Part shown: piece by piece, positions 29,909 to 38,764 of the stretch
Position numbering within the stretch: the first letter of the stretch is position 1
Layout: every line of letters begins with the position of its first letter
Source: Marinobacter profundi
Lineage (GTDB): Bacteria; Pseudomonadota; Gammaproteobacteria; Pseudomonadales; Oleiphilaceae
Length of the DNA: 64,000 bases
NCBI RefSeq assembly: GCF_002744715.1
Contig: NZ_KZ319369.1
Coordinates: forward strand, 62,001 to 126,000
Direction of reading: 5' to 3'
Position numbers and translations under genes: made by a program
The notes under the pieces: model-generated
Told to the model about the DNA's origin: nothing
What the model saw: only the letters and a program-made list of their open reading frames with translations
The model's database searches: none

Positions 29909-30997
29909 ATGAACATCAAAACAACACTGGCCGGCTTTCTGGTGGCGACTACCGTAGTAACATTTCTGGCCGGGTGCCGGTCCCCCGCCAGCGGTCCGCA
30001 GACGGCTGCGCCGCCGGTGACCGTGCGGGCTGCCGAGGTGATGGTCAGCGATGCCGATGGCCTGCCGCTGCGATTTTCCGGAGTGGTGCGGGCTACCCAG
30101 CGCGCCACCCTGACCTTCCAGGTGAGCGGTACCTTGCGGCAGCGGGCGGTGGAGCTGGGGCAGACGGTTAAAGCGGGTGACCTGCTGGCGAGCGTTTACA
30201 ACCCCGCGCTGGAGCCGGCCAGGGATTCCGCCAGGGCAAGGCGGGATGAGTTGCAGACCCAGTACGAGCAGGCAGTGCGTGAATGGGACCGTTCCCGGCT
30301 ATTGCACCAGCGCGGCGTGGTTTCCGAGCAGACCCTCGAACAGATAGCCGCCCGGCGTGACGGACTGAGAGCCAGTGTGGCGACTGCTGAGGCGGCGCTG
30401 GCCGAAGCCAGCCGGTTACTGGAGGAGAGCCTGTTGCGTGCGCCGTTTGCAGGCCGTGTCGAAGCGCTGCTGGTGGAGCAAGACGAGTTTGTGGCGGCGG
30501 GCCAGCCGGTGATGCGGTTGTCCTCCCCTGAAGGCCGGGAGGTGGAAATCCGGGTGCCGGCGTACATGGTCAGCCAGGTTACCCTTGGTCAGTTGTTGCC
30601 GGTTTGGAGTGTACAGGATCGTCAACAGGCACCGGCGAGCGGAGCCGTGGTCGAGATTGCCCAGCCGGGGGCCATTCGCGGTGAGCTGCACCCGGTGCTG
30701 GTGAGCTTGCCGGCGGAAACCCTGGAGCCGGGGGAGCCGGTTGAGGTGGGTATTACGCCCCGTCATGGGCAGGCAACGACGGTTCCCCTGTTGGCGGTGA
30801 TGCGGTCCGACGCCGGCGCCGGTGCCAGCGTGTTCCGGGTGCGGGATGGCGAGGTACGGCGGGTACCGGTTGCGGTGCAGCGGGTGATTGGAGAGCGGGT
30901 TGTGGTTGATGCCGGCGAGCTGGCTGCCGGCGACCAGGTAGTATATGCCGGGCTGACCCGGATCGCTGACGGTGATGCGGTGGAGATCCGGCAATGA
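29909..30997 (+). CDS. RND efflux membrane-fusion lipoprotein
   Basis: This 362-residue periplasmic adaptor has a lipoprotein signal ending TFLAGC (Cys23). A lipoyl/barrel-sandwich region (about 60-90 and 165-185; VELGQTVKAGDLLASVYNP, LRAPFAGRVEALLVEQDEF) flanks a helical hairpin. It links the RND pump to an outer-membrane channel. I chose ATG 29909 because the longer frame (TTG 29834) puts extra residues before the signal. It overlaps the pump gene by four bases (ATGA). Confidence 0.9.
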   Translation: MNIKTTLAGFLVATTVVTFLAGCRSPASGPQTAAPPVTVRAAEVMVSDADGLPLRFSGVVRATQRATLTFQVSGTLRQRAVELGQTVKAGDLLASVYNPALEPARDSARARRDELQTQYEQAVREWDRSRLLHQRGVVSEQTLEQIAARRDGLRASVATAEAALAEASRLLEESLLRAPFAGRVEALLVEQDEFVAAGQPVMRLSSPEGREVEIRVPAYMVSQVTLGQLLPVWSVQDRQQAPASGAVVEIAQPGAIRGELHPVLVSLPAETLEPGEPVEVGITPRHGQATTVPLLAVMRSDAGAGASVFRVRDGEVRRVPVAVQRVIGERVVVDAGELAAGDQVVYAGLTRIADGDAVEIRQ

Positions 30998-33900
30998 CCT
31001 CCCGTCTGCTGAATGGCCAGCGCCTGTTGGGTATGGTGGTTACCATGCTCTGTGTGCTGGGTATTGCTGCCTACAGCACCATGCCGCGGCAGGAAGATCC
31101 GTCTTTTCCCTACCGTGCGGGCCTGATTACCGCGAGTTATCCCGGAGCCAGCGCCGATGCGGTTGAACGGCTGGTGTTACGGCCGTTGGTGGACGAATTG
31201 CGGCAGGTGGAGGAGGTGGACTTCTCCCAGGGCACGGCGCGCACCGGCGTCGCCATTGTACGCATCCGACTGAACGACACCATTTACGATACAGATCCGG
31301 CGTGGGACCGGGTTCGCCAGGCCATGGAGCGGGCACGGCAGGAGTTTCCCGCGGATGTCGGCCAGATGGTTCTGGACGACCGGATGATCGACATTCCGGC
31401 CATAGTGCTGGCAGTGGGCGGCGCGGCGTCGGTAACCGAGCTGACGGCGGTGGCGGAGCGGCTGAAGAACAACCTGACGGATCTGCCCGGGGTTTCCCGA
31501 ATCGAACTGGACGGCGACGCGGATGAGCAGATTACCCTGGCACTGGATGATGCAGCGCTTTACCGGCTGGGGATCTCACCGGCTCTGATCATGGATACCC
31601 TGGCCCGCCGCAACCAGACTATCTCCGGTGGTTTCGTGGTCGTGGATGGCCGGCGGCTCTCGGTATTGCCCAACAGCGAATTTGCCGACATAGACGCCAT
31701 CCGCGCCACCCCCATCGAGTTACCCGACGGTTCCCAGGTGCCACTGGCTGCGGCGGCCGAGGTCTGGCGCGGGCCGGCGGAGCCCCGGCAGCCGGAGACC
31801 TGGTTTGATGGTGAGCGGGTGGTGCTGGTGTCCATTATCATGGAGGAGGACACCACCGATGCCATCCGCTTTGGCGCCCGGGTGCGGGAACGGCTGGCCT
31901 CGGTGCGCGCGGATTTCGAGCCCTACGAGATCCGCGAGATGTTTTTCCAGCCCGACAAGGTCGAGCAGCGGCTGGACAACCTGGCCTGGTCCCTGGTGCT
32001 GTCGGTTGTCATCATCGTGGCGGTGGTGTTCACCGGCATGGGGATCCGAATGGGGTTGCTGGTGGCGTCAATCCTGCCGATGGTGGCGCTGATCAGCATC
32101 GGCCTGTATGACCTCGGTGGCGGCGTGTTGCACCAGATTGCGGTGATCGGCATGGTGATATCGCTCGGTATCCTGATCGATAACGCCATTGTGATTGTCG
32201 AAAACATCCAGGGCAATCTCGACCGCGGCATGCGCCGGCTGGACGCCCTGCAGCGTTCGGTCCGGGAGCTGGCGGGGCCCCTGGGCGCCTCTACCGGCAC
32301 AACCCTGGCCGCCTTCGCACCGCTGCTGCTGTCCAAGGGCGGTGCCGCCGACTTTACCCGCGGTGTCCCGGTGATGATCATGCTGACCTTGTCCGTCAGC
32401 TACCTGCTGGCCATTTCCGCCGTGCCCCTGCTGGCGGCCCGCTTTCTCAAACCTCGCAAGGCCGCCAGCCGGGACCGGTTGACCGGTCTGGCCCGCTACC
32501 TCGGCAGCCTGGTTTTTCGTCGTCCGGGCATGCTGATTGCGCTGGGCGGGGGGCTGGTGGCGGTCAGCCTGGCGCTGACGCCGTTCATGGCCCAGCAGTT
32601 CTTTCCCAATGCCGACCGCCCGCAGGTTATCGTCGAACTCTACATGCCGGAGGGTACCGATCAGGAGCGCACGGCAGTGGTCGCCGCCCGGCTTGAGCAG
32701 GCGATCCGCAGCCGACCGGAAGCCCTGACGGTGCATCGCTTCACCGGTTTTACCGGACCAAGCTTCTACTACAACCTGCAGCGGGCGCCCCAGGCACCCA
32801 ATCGCGGGCGGATTGTGGTGGCCACGCCCGCGCTTGAGGATACCACCGGGCTGATCCGCTGGATTCGCGCCTACGTCAGTGAACAGTTGCCTGAACTTGA
32901 TGTGACGGTTGGCACACTGGGCCAGGGGCCGCCCCGCGCCGCGCCGGTCGAGGTGCGGGTGTACCACAGCAACGATGAAAGCCGTGCCAGGGCGGTTGAG
33001 CAGCTGTTCGCCGCGCTGCGCCGCGTTGAAGGTACCGTTGATGTGCGTCACGACCTTGACCTCGGGGTGCCCAGCATTGCCATCAACGTGGATGATGCCA
33101 GTGCGGCGCGTTATGGCCTGACCCGGGCCGACGTTGCCCGCAGCCTCTATGGCCAGAGTTTCGGGGTAGTGGCGGAACAGTACCGCCAGGAGGATGATCC
33201 CATTCCGCTGGTGCTGCGTTCCCGTGAAGGCACCAGCCTGTCCCTGTCCCGCCTGTTGTCAGTCAATATCTACAACAGCCGCGGCGACGCCATACCGCTA
33301 TCGGCGGTAGCGACGGTAGCAACCCGTTGGGAGCCTGCCGCCCGCTACCTGCGCAACGGTGTACGGATGAATACGGTGACCGCCAACCTGCTGACCGGTT
33401 ACAGCTTCAGCCAGGCGCTGGACGGCCTCCAAGGCATCCTGGCGGAGCAACCGCTGCCTGCGGGTACCCGGCTGGAAATGGGCGGCGACGCAGAGGGCTC
33501 CGGGGATGCCAACGGGGCATTGCTGACGGCGGCACCCATTGGCGTCTTGTTGTTACTGTTCTTCCTGTTGCTGCAGTTCAACTCGTTCCGCCGGGTTGGC
33601 ATTATCCTGCTGACGGTTCCCCTGGCCACCGTGGGTGTCTTCCCGGGGCTGGTGCTGTCCGGTTCCCCCTTTGGTTTCCAGTCCCTGTTGGGGGTGATTG
33701 CGCTGGTGGGAATTGTGGTCAACAACGCCATCGTGCTGCTCGACGTGATGGACCGCGAGTTGGCGACGGGCGAAGATATCGGCAACGCCATGCGCAAGGC
33801 GGTCGAACAGCGCACCCGGCCCATTCTGCTGACCACCGCGACCACGGTCGCCGGGCTGTTGCCGCTGGCGTTCTCCAGCTCGACGCTCTGGCCGCCGATG

Positions 33901-34020
33901 GCCTGGGCGATCATCAGCGGCTTGCTGGCGTCTACGGTGCTTACCCTGCTGGTGGTGCCTGCGGTGTGTACCAAGGTTATCCGGGGAGCAGTACCGGCAC
34001 CGGAAAATGCCCCTGCCTGA
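30994..34020 (+). CDS. RND efflux pump inner-membrane transporter
   Basis: This 1008-residue AcrB/MexB-type protein has a first membrane helix at about 12-30, large periplasmic loops after helices 1 and 7, and the proton-relay helix 4 containing GMVISLGILIDNAIVIVEN. A second half starts near LGSLVFRRPGMLIALGG and LIALVGIVVNNAIVLLDVM lies near the end. It exports hydrophobic or amphiphilic compounds using proton motive force. No outer-membrane factor gene is attached, so it must borrow a TolC-type channel encoded elsewhere. Confidence 0.93.
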   Translation: MTSRLLNGQRLLGMVVTMLCVLGIAAYSTMPRQEDPSFPYRAGLITASYPGASADAVERLVLRPLVDELRQVEEVDFSQGTARTGVAIVRIRLNDTIYDTDPAWDRVRQAMERARQEFPADVGQMVLDDRMIDIPAIVLAVGGAASVTELTAVAERLKNNLTDLPGVSRIELDGDADEQITLALDDAALYRLGISPALIMDTLARRNQTISGGFVVVDGRRLSVLPNSEFADIDAIRATPIELPDGSQVPLAAAAEVWRGPAEPRQPETWFDGERVVLVSIIMEEDTTDAIRFGARVRERLASVRADFEPYEIREMFFQPDKVEQRLDNLAWSLVLSVVIIVAVVFTGMGIRMGLLVASILPMVALISIGLYDLGGGVLHQIAVIGMVISLGILIDNAIVIVENIQGNLDRGMRRLDALQRSVRELAGPLGASTGTTLAAFAPLLLSKGGAADFTRGVPVMIMLTLSVSYLLAISAVPLLAARFLKPRKAASRDRLTGLARYLGSLVFRRPGMLIALGGGLVAVSLALTPFMAQQFFPNADRPQVIVELYMPEGTDQERTAVVAARLEQAIRSRPEALTVHRFTGFTGPSFYYNLQRAPQAPNRGRIVVATPALEDTTGLIRWIRAYVSEQLPELDVTVGTLGQGPPRAAPVEVRVYHSNDESRARAVEQLFAALRRVEGTVDVRHDLDLGVPSIAINVDDASAARYGLTRADVARSLYGQSFGVVAEQYRQEDDPIPLVLRSREGTSLSLSRLLSVNIYNSRGDAIPLSAVATVATRWEPAARYLRNGVRMNTVTANLLTGYSFSQALDGLQGILAEQPLPAGTRLEMGGDAEGSGDANGALLTAAPIGVLLLLFFLLLQFNSFRRVGIILLTVPLATVGVFPGLVLSGSPFGFQSLLGVIALVGIVVNNAIVLLDVMDRELATGEDIGNAMRKAVEQRTRPILLTTATTVAGLLPLAFSSSTLWPPMAWAIISGLLASTVLTLLVVPAVCTKVIRGAVPAPENAPA

Positions 34021-34027
34021 AGGTTCT

Positions 34028-34060
34028 GATCAGGCCCCGAGCTGCTGGAGGGGCCTGATC
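34028..34060. terminator. Hairpin overlapping the 3' end of astE, after the RND operon
   Basis: GATCAGGCCCC (34028-34038) and GGGGCCTGATC (34050-34060) form a perfect 11-bp stem with an 11-base loop. It lies just past the RND stop (34020) but inside the last codons of the leftward astE gene (stop 34030). It could terminate the efflux transcript and protect the astE mRNA 3' end. It lacks a T run, so strength is uncertain. Confidence 0.5.
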
Positions 34061-35076
34061 ATCAACCCTGCCCGCTGGCCAACCGGAACCTCCCGGTTGG
34101 GGAAGACAATCGCCTCCGGTGAGGTGCCAACCCGGTAACAGGTGGTGGCGTCTTCCCAGATCACCGTGCCTGGCGCGAACTCGGTAAAGTTGGCGACATC
34201 GTCGGGAACCCGGAGGCGGAATGACGGCCCGGTATTGAGGATCTCGTGAACCACCTCGAACACCGTCAGATGATCGAACGGCGGGCTGACCTCCGGCGCC
34301 GGCTGACCGCACAGGCGCCGGCGCAGGGCGTCGCCAAAACCGCGGAACCGCCGCAGATCGTTACGTCCGAATGGCTCGACCTTGCCCAGCTCCACGGTAA
34401 AACTCTCCGCGCCCAGCACCGACGACGAGAACGATGCGAAGGTGGTGGCTTCACGGTGCTGAAGCAGCAGGGTTTCGACTTCGGCTTCCAGCAGGAAGCG
34501 ACATTGCGGGCGCGGTACCCGGCGACCCTTGATGAAGGGGTAGAGGGCAAACTTCTCCCGTTTTGAGGGCCGGATGGCGGTATGCAGGTCGTAGTGGGAC
34601 AGATTGTCCGGGTGCAGGGTCGCAAACCGGCGGCAGGCTTCTTCCAGCAGTTGCGCCCGTTCTGCTTCGGCCAGGCCCCGGTAAGCCGGCTGGTGGTAGG
34701 CGCCATTGAACAGCCGGTTCATGTTCGCTGCGCTGAAGCGTTCACCGGCTTTGAGGGCTGGCGGGTTACCCAGAATGAGCAGGGTGGGGCAGGCCAGTGG
34801 CCACCGGCCTGCCAACAGCTCCGTGACCAGTCCGTTGAGCACCTCGACCGGAGCGGTTTCGTTGCCATGAACCCCGGCAGAAACGATCAGGGCTTCGTTA
34901 TTGGGGTTGGCCCGGTCAGCGGGTGGGCAGGCATAGAGCAGGCCGGCAGCCTGGCGGGTGATCCGGGTGCCGTCGGCCAGCCGGGCCTTTTTCGTCGCCA
35001 CCGGAAGACCGGCGTCGGCCAGGGTGTGGGCCAGCCAGTCCGGTGCGCTGCCGAACAGTTCGGTGGTGATTGCCAT
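34030..35076 (-). CDS. astE: Succinylglutamate desuccinylase AstE
   Basis: This 348-residue zinc hydrolase of the AstE/AspA family has VSAGVHGNETAPVEVLNGL (zinc His and Glu) and LSHYDLHTAIRPSK (zinc His). It splits N-succinylglutamate into glutamate and succinate, the last AST step. Unusually it is not beside astB: it is the final gene of the leftward aotPJQM operon, 11 bases after aotM and with a GGGGGAG site. The tetR/RND genes lie between it and the other ast genes. Confidence 0.93.
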   Translation of the reverse strand: MAITTELFGSAPDWLAHTLADAGLPVATKKARLADGTRITRQAAGLLYACPPADRANPNNEALIVSAGVHGNETAPVEVLNGLVTELLAGRWPLACPTLLILGNPPALKAGERFSAANMNRLFNGAYHQPAYRGLAEAERAQLLEEACRRFATLHPDNLSHYDLHTAIRPSKREKFALYPFIKGRRVPRPQCRFLLEAEVETLLLQHREATTFASFSSSVLGAESFTVELGKVEPFGRNDLRRFRGFGDALRRRLCGQPAPEVSPPFDHLTVFEVVHEILNTGPSFRLRVPDDVANFTEFAPGTVIWEDATTCYRVGTSPEAIVFPNREVPVGQRAGLMIRPLQQLGA

Positions 35077-35087
35077 GGGACTCCCCC

Positions 35088-35810
35088 TCAGGAGCCTGCG
35101 GGCCTCTGATGCTTCAACAGATGATTTTCCAGCTTGCGGAAGACAAAGACCAGGATAAAGGTCAGCATCATGTACAGCAGCGCGACGAAGATGAAGGCAT
35201 CAAACGGCGCATAGAACCGTGAGTAGATGTCCCGGGCAGCGCCGGTCAGGTCGACAATGGTGACTACGCTGGCAATCGCGCTGGCGTGCAGCATGAAAAT
35301 CACTTCGTTGGAGTAGGCTTGCACTGCCCGTCGTGCGGCGTTCGGCAGGATGATCCGCCGCATCCGCATGGCCCAGTTCATGCCGAAGGCCTTGGCTGCC
35401 TCGATTTCGCCGTTCGGGGTGGCCACAATCGCCCCGCGAATGATTTCCGTGGTGTAGGCGGCGGTGTTGAGGGTGAACGCCAGCAGGGCCGGGTAGAAGG
35501 GCTCGCGGAAGATCGTCCACCAGAAGGTGTCCTGGATGCCGGGAATCTGGGCAACGCCGTAATAGATGATGTACAGCTGGATCAGCAGGGGGGTGCCGCG
35601 GAACAGGTAGGTGTACAACCACACCGGTCCGGACACCAGTGGATTCTTTACTGTGCGCAGAATGGCCAGGGGCAGGGCCATCAATAGCCCGATCACCAGG
35701 GACAGGAACACCAGCTGCACCGTCGTTACCAGTCCGTCCCAGTAATGCATCAAGGTGGTGGCATTAAAGATGTCGTTGTGGTTGAGCAGTTCGGCAATAA
35801 ACTCGGGCAT
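35088..35810 (-). CDS. aotM: Arginine/ornithine ABC transporter permease AotM
   Basis: This 240-residue HisM/ArtM-type permease has about five membrane segments and the polar amino acid permease loop EIEAAKAFGMNWAMRMRRIILP (in part), followed by YSNEVIFMLHASAIASVVTIVD. YLFRGTPLLIQLYIIYYG is the usual N-terminal permease signature. It pairs with AotQ in the inner membrane. The stop of aotQ and this start are three bases apart. Position next to astE supports arginine/ornithine over histidine as substrate. Confidence 0.88.
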   Translation of the reverse strand: MPEFIAELLNHNDIFNATTLMHYWDGLVTTVQLVFLSLVIGLLMALPLAILRTVKNPLVSGPVWLYTYLFRGTPLLIQLYIIYYGVAQIPGIQDTFWWTIFREPFYPALLAFTLNTAAYTTEIIRGAIVATPNGEIEAAKAFGMNWAMRMRRIILPNAARRAVQAYSNEVIFMLHASAIASVVTIVDLTGAARDIYSRFYAPFDAFIFVALLYMMLTFILVFVFRKLENHLLKHQRPAGS

Positions 35811-35813
35811 CGA

Positions 35814-36518
35814 TCAGTCTCCGTGCACCACACCGACATTGGCGCGCTTGTCGAGCCATTTGATAAACAGCTCGGAACCTGCAGTCAGGCCCAGATAGAC
35901 CAGTGCCACCGGAATGAAAAAGTGGAAAGGCATGCGCTCGGCCTTGGCGGCCTCTTCCGCCACCCGCACCATATCGGTGAGACCGATGATGGACACCAGC
36001 GCGGTTGTCTTGAGCAGTACCTGCCAGTTGTTACCGATGCCGGGCAGGGCGTGGCGCAGCATCTGCGGCAGCATCACCCGGCGGAAGGCGTGCCAGCGGG
36101 TAAATCCGTACGCCCGGGCCGCTTCAATCTGGCCCTTCTCTACCGCCAGGAAGGCGCCGCGGAAGGTTTCCGTCATGTAGGCGCCAAAAATCAGTCCGAT
36201 CGTCACCACTCCGGAAATGAACGGATCAAACTGGAAAAAGAAGTCGATTTCGTAAAGTTCGTACAGCAGGTCCGACAGGTTGTTAACCGCCACCTGGCCG
36301 CCATAGTAGAACAGCAGCATCATCACCAGGTCAGGAACGCCACGGATCAGTGTCGTATAGGCGGTGGCCGTGTTGCGTAACAGGCGGTTGCCGGACAGCT
36401 TGGAGGAGGCTCCGATCAGCCCGAGAGCCAGGGCTACGGCCAGGGACAGGAAAGCGAGTTCAATGGTGACAATCGCCCCTTCCATCAGGGACGGCCCGTA
36501 GCCTTTCAAGTCGAACAT
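35814..36518 (-). CDS. aotQ: Arginine/ornithine ABC transporter permease AotQ
   Basis: This 234-residue HisQ-type permease begins MFDLKGYGPSLMEGAIVTIELAFL. It carries TLIRGVPDLVMMLLFYYGGQ and the ATPase-contact loop IEAARAYGFTRWHAFRRVMLPQ (in part). It forms a heterodimer with AotM. Order aotP-aotJ-aotQ-aotM on one strand gives a complete basic amino acid importer. Confidence 0.88.
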   Translation of the reverse strand: MFDLKGYGPSLMEGAIVTIELAFLSLAVALALGLIGASSKLSGNRLLRNTATAYTTLIRGVPDLVMMLLFYYGGQVAVNNLSDLLYELYEIDFFFQFDPFISGVVTIGLIFGAYMTETFRGAFLAVEKGQIEAARAYGFTRWHAFRRVMLPQMLRHALPGIGNNWQVLLKTTALVSIIGLTDMVRVAEEAAKAERMPFHFFIPVALVYLGLTAGSELFIKWLDKRANVGVVHGD

Positions 36519-36565
36519 GGAGGATTCCGTGTTTCAGGGGCGGCGGGAGGCCGCCCCCGACTGGG

Positions 36566-37321
36566 TTACATCTTGATGTCGTAGGTAAAGTATTTCTTCA
36601 TGATGGCATCGTAGGTGCCGTCATTCTTCAGCTTCTTCAGGGCGGCATTGACCTTGCCGGCCAGGTCCTTGTCACGCTTGCGCATGGCAACGCCGACGCC
36701 CTCACCCAGTTTGACCGGGGTGCCGACTTCCTTGAAGCCTTCCTTGCTCATCACTGTCTGCTCGCCTACCGGATAGTCCACGAAGACCACATCCAGGCGC
36801 TGGCCTTCCAGGTCCAGAACCATGTCGTCTGCAGTAGTGTAACGCTTGACGGTGACCACACCGCTGAGCTCTTCGGTCACGTAGGTGTCCATGGTGGTAC
36901 CACGCTGGACACCGACCACCTTGCCTTTCATGGCGGCCTTGTCGGTCACATCGGTGTTGAAGTCGTTACGGGCAAACCAGCCGCCCGGGGTGTTGTAGTA
37001 GGGCTCGGAGAACAGCACGCGCTCGGCACGCTCCGGGGTGATCGACATGGACGACATGATCAGGTCGAATTTGCGCGCCAGCAGGCCGGGAATCATGCCG
37101 TCCCAGGACTGGATCACGAACTCGCATTTGGCCTTGAGCTCTTCACACATGGCTTCGGCCAGCTCCACTTCAAAGCCGGTCAGTTCGCCGTCGGGGGTCT
37201 TGTATTCGAAGGGCTCGTAGGGCACGTCGAAGGCAATGCGGATGTCTTTCCAGTCAGCGGCCTGGACACTTCCGGTCATCATGGCGAGCGCACAGCCCGC
37301 GGCTACAATCAGTCTCTTCAT
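36566..37321 (-). CDS. aotJ: Arginine/ornithine periplasmic binding protein AotJ
   Basis: This 251-residue protein has a signal peptide cleaved near VQA-ADWKDIR. It shows the cluster-3 binding-protein segments YEPFEYKTPDGELTGFEVEL, KFDLIMSSMSITPERAERVLFS and VGVQRGTTMDTYV that mark lysine/arginine/ornithine/histidine receptors. It should bind arginine or ornithine in the periplasm. It lies 47 bases upstream of aotQ; a short spacer to aotP holds no obvious terminator. Confidence 0.9.
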   Translation of the reverse strand: MKRLIVAAGCALAMMTGSVQAADWKDIRIAFDVPYEPFEYKTPDGELTGFEVELAEAMCEELKAKCEFVIQSWDGMIPGLLARKFDLIMSSMSITPERAERVLFSEPYYNTPGGWFARNDFNTDVTDKAAMKGKVVGVQRGTTMDTYVTEELSGVVTVKRYTTADDMVLDLEGQRLDVVFVDYPVGEQTVMSKEGFKEVGTPVKLGEGVGVAMRKRDKDLAGKVNAALKKLKNDGTYDAIMKKYFTYDIKM

Positions 37322-37381
37322 GTGTCACTTCTCCGTTTTATCTGCCGGTTGGCTTTATTATCAGCGCAGGTTTGCGCCCAC

Positions 37382-38152
37382 TTAAAACTTGGGAGCCAGG
37401 AATTGCTTCATCCGCTCCGAGTCCGGGTGATCAAAGACTTTCTCCGGCGAGCCCTGCTCCTCGATAATGCCCTGATGCAAAAACAGGACCTGAGTGGAGA
37501 CATCCCGGGCAAACGCCATCTCGTGGGTGACCACAATCATGGTGCGGCCCTCTTCCGCGAGACTTTGCATGACTTTCAGTACCTCGCCCACCAGTTCCGG
37601 ATCCAGCGCCGAGGTGGGCTCGTCAAACAGCATTACCTCGGGCTCCATCGCCAGGGCCCGGGCAATGGCCGCGCGCTGCTGCTGTCCGCCGGACATCTGC
37701 GCCGGGTAATAATCCTTGCGCTCATAGATGCCCACTTTCTGCAGGTAGGCCTCGGCCCGCTCGATGGCCTCCTTGCGGGGTACCTTCAGCACATGTACCG
37801 GCGCCTCGATAATGTTTTCGAGCACCGTCATGTGGGACCACAGGTTAAAACTCTGAAATACCATGGAGAGCTTAGCGCGGATCAGCTCAACCTGCCTGTT
37901 ATCGGCAGGAATCCGCTCGCCTTTGCGGTTGGTGGTGAACCGGATTGGGTCACCGTGCACGATAATGTCGCCCGACGTCGGGGTTTCCAGCAGGTTGATG
38001 CAGCGCAGAAAGGTGCTTTTTCCGGAGCCGGAACTGCCGATCAGGGAGACAACATCGCCCTTGCGGGTTTCCAGGGAAACGCCTTTGAGCACTTCCAGCT
38101 TGTCAAAGGTCTTGTGGATGTCCCTGCAAATAAGGGGCGCTTGCTCCGCCAT
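37382..38152 (-). CDS. aotP: Arginine/ornithine ABC transporter ATPase AotP
   Basis: This 256-residue HisP-type ATPase shows Walker [10 protein letters not shown] near residues 37-45, the Q-loop in [19 protein letters not shown], signature MSGGQQQR and Walker [15 protein letters not shown]. The insertion [18 protein letters not shown] is typical of HisP/AotP. It is the first gene of the leftward aotPJQM-astE operon; the order with the ATPase first is less common than the binding protein first. Confidence 0.92.
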   Translation of the reverse strand: MAEQAPLICRDIHKTFDKLEVLKGVSLETRKGDVVSLIGSSGSGKSTFLRCINLLETPTSGDIIVHGDPIRFTTNRKGERIPADNRQVELIRAKLSMVFQSFNLWSHMTVLENIIEAPVHVLKVPRKEAIERAEAYLQKVGIYERKDYYPAQMSGGQQQRAAIARALAMEPEVMLFDEPTSALDPELVGEVLKVMQSLAEEGRTMIVVTHEMAFARDVSTQVLFLHQGIIEEQGSPEKVFDHPDSERMKQFLAPKF

Positions 38153-38530
38153 GTATTGCTCCTGGATGCTGTCAGCTACCGCTGGCGTTTCGGATTTTTG
38201 TATGACAGTACACGAAATTGGTCATCCGATGAACATTTGCCGCCTCCGGACGGGTCGGGGCGGTGGCATTCCTGGGCCGGCAAAAACAAAGGCGCATGTT
38301 GTACGGATTGTTGTCTTTGAAATCAATACCTATGTTGGCTTAATCGCGGCATTTCGGCGCACAACTGTACCTGTTTGTTGTTGCGGCCCTGTTTTGTCGA
38401 TTAATGTAAAAGCTTGCCAAGTCATGACGCAGTTCACGTATTGCCGGTGACGGGCTGGCGAAAGCAGGGGACAGCCGTAAACTGCAGGAAACGACAAAAC
38501 ACTCATTGTTGAGTTGAAAGGGGTTGCGGG
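38153..38530 (-). promoter_or_regulatory. Promoter region of the aot operon with one ArgR-like half-site
   Basis: These 378 bases hold no gene that I can support. TGTCGA-N8-AA at 38395-38410 matches the Pseudomonas ArgR half-site TGTCGC-N8-AA with one difference. I could not find a good second half-site at the expected spacing. Arginine-responsive control of aotPJQM-astE is therefore plausible but unproven. The right end also contains the start signals for the small gene at 38531. Confidence 0.3.
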
Positions 38531-38734
38531 ATGGGCGTACCGCAGAATGTGGTGCTGGAACGGGGATTGCTGCGGGTTATCGAACGCCCCGTCCGGCCGG
38601 GTGAAGATAACTTCGCCGGCTGGGAGCTGGCCTATGACGTCGCCATCGACGGCCATGAGGTGCTGCACTCCTTCCTGTCCCTGCATGAAGCGCTCCAGTT
38701 TGTTGACATGGTGGCGCCCGCTACCGCGGACTGA
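38531..38734 (+). CDS. Small hypothetical protein, 67 residues
   Basis: The predicted protein (MGVPQNVVLERGLLRVIERP at its start) is acidic, lacks a signal peptide or membrane segment, and ends with LHEALQFVDMVAPATAD. I do not recognise a family. AAGGGG lies about seven bases before the ATG and the reading frame fills the space between the aot promoter region and the convergent glcC gene, which supports a real gene. It could be a small cytoplasmic accessory protein; nothing more can be said. Confidence 0.55.
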   Translation: MGVPQNVVLERGLLRVIERPVRPGEDNFAGWELAYDVAIDGHEVLHSFLSLHEALQFVDMVAPATAD

Positions 38735-38764
38735 ACGGCCTCTGGTGTCGCGGTCGCTGCTCTA

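Noticed and set aside
29084..34020. Efflux module considered a recent mobile insertion
   Set aside because: No transposase, integrase, target-site duplication or composition change was visible at its edges; gene-order comparison would be needed.
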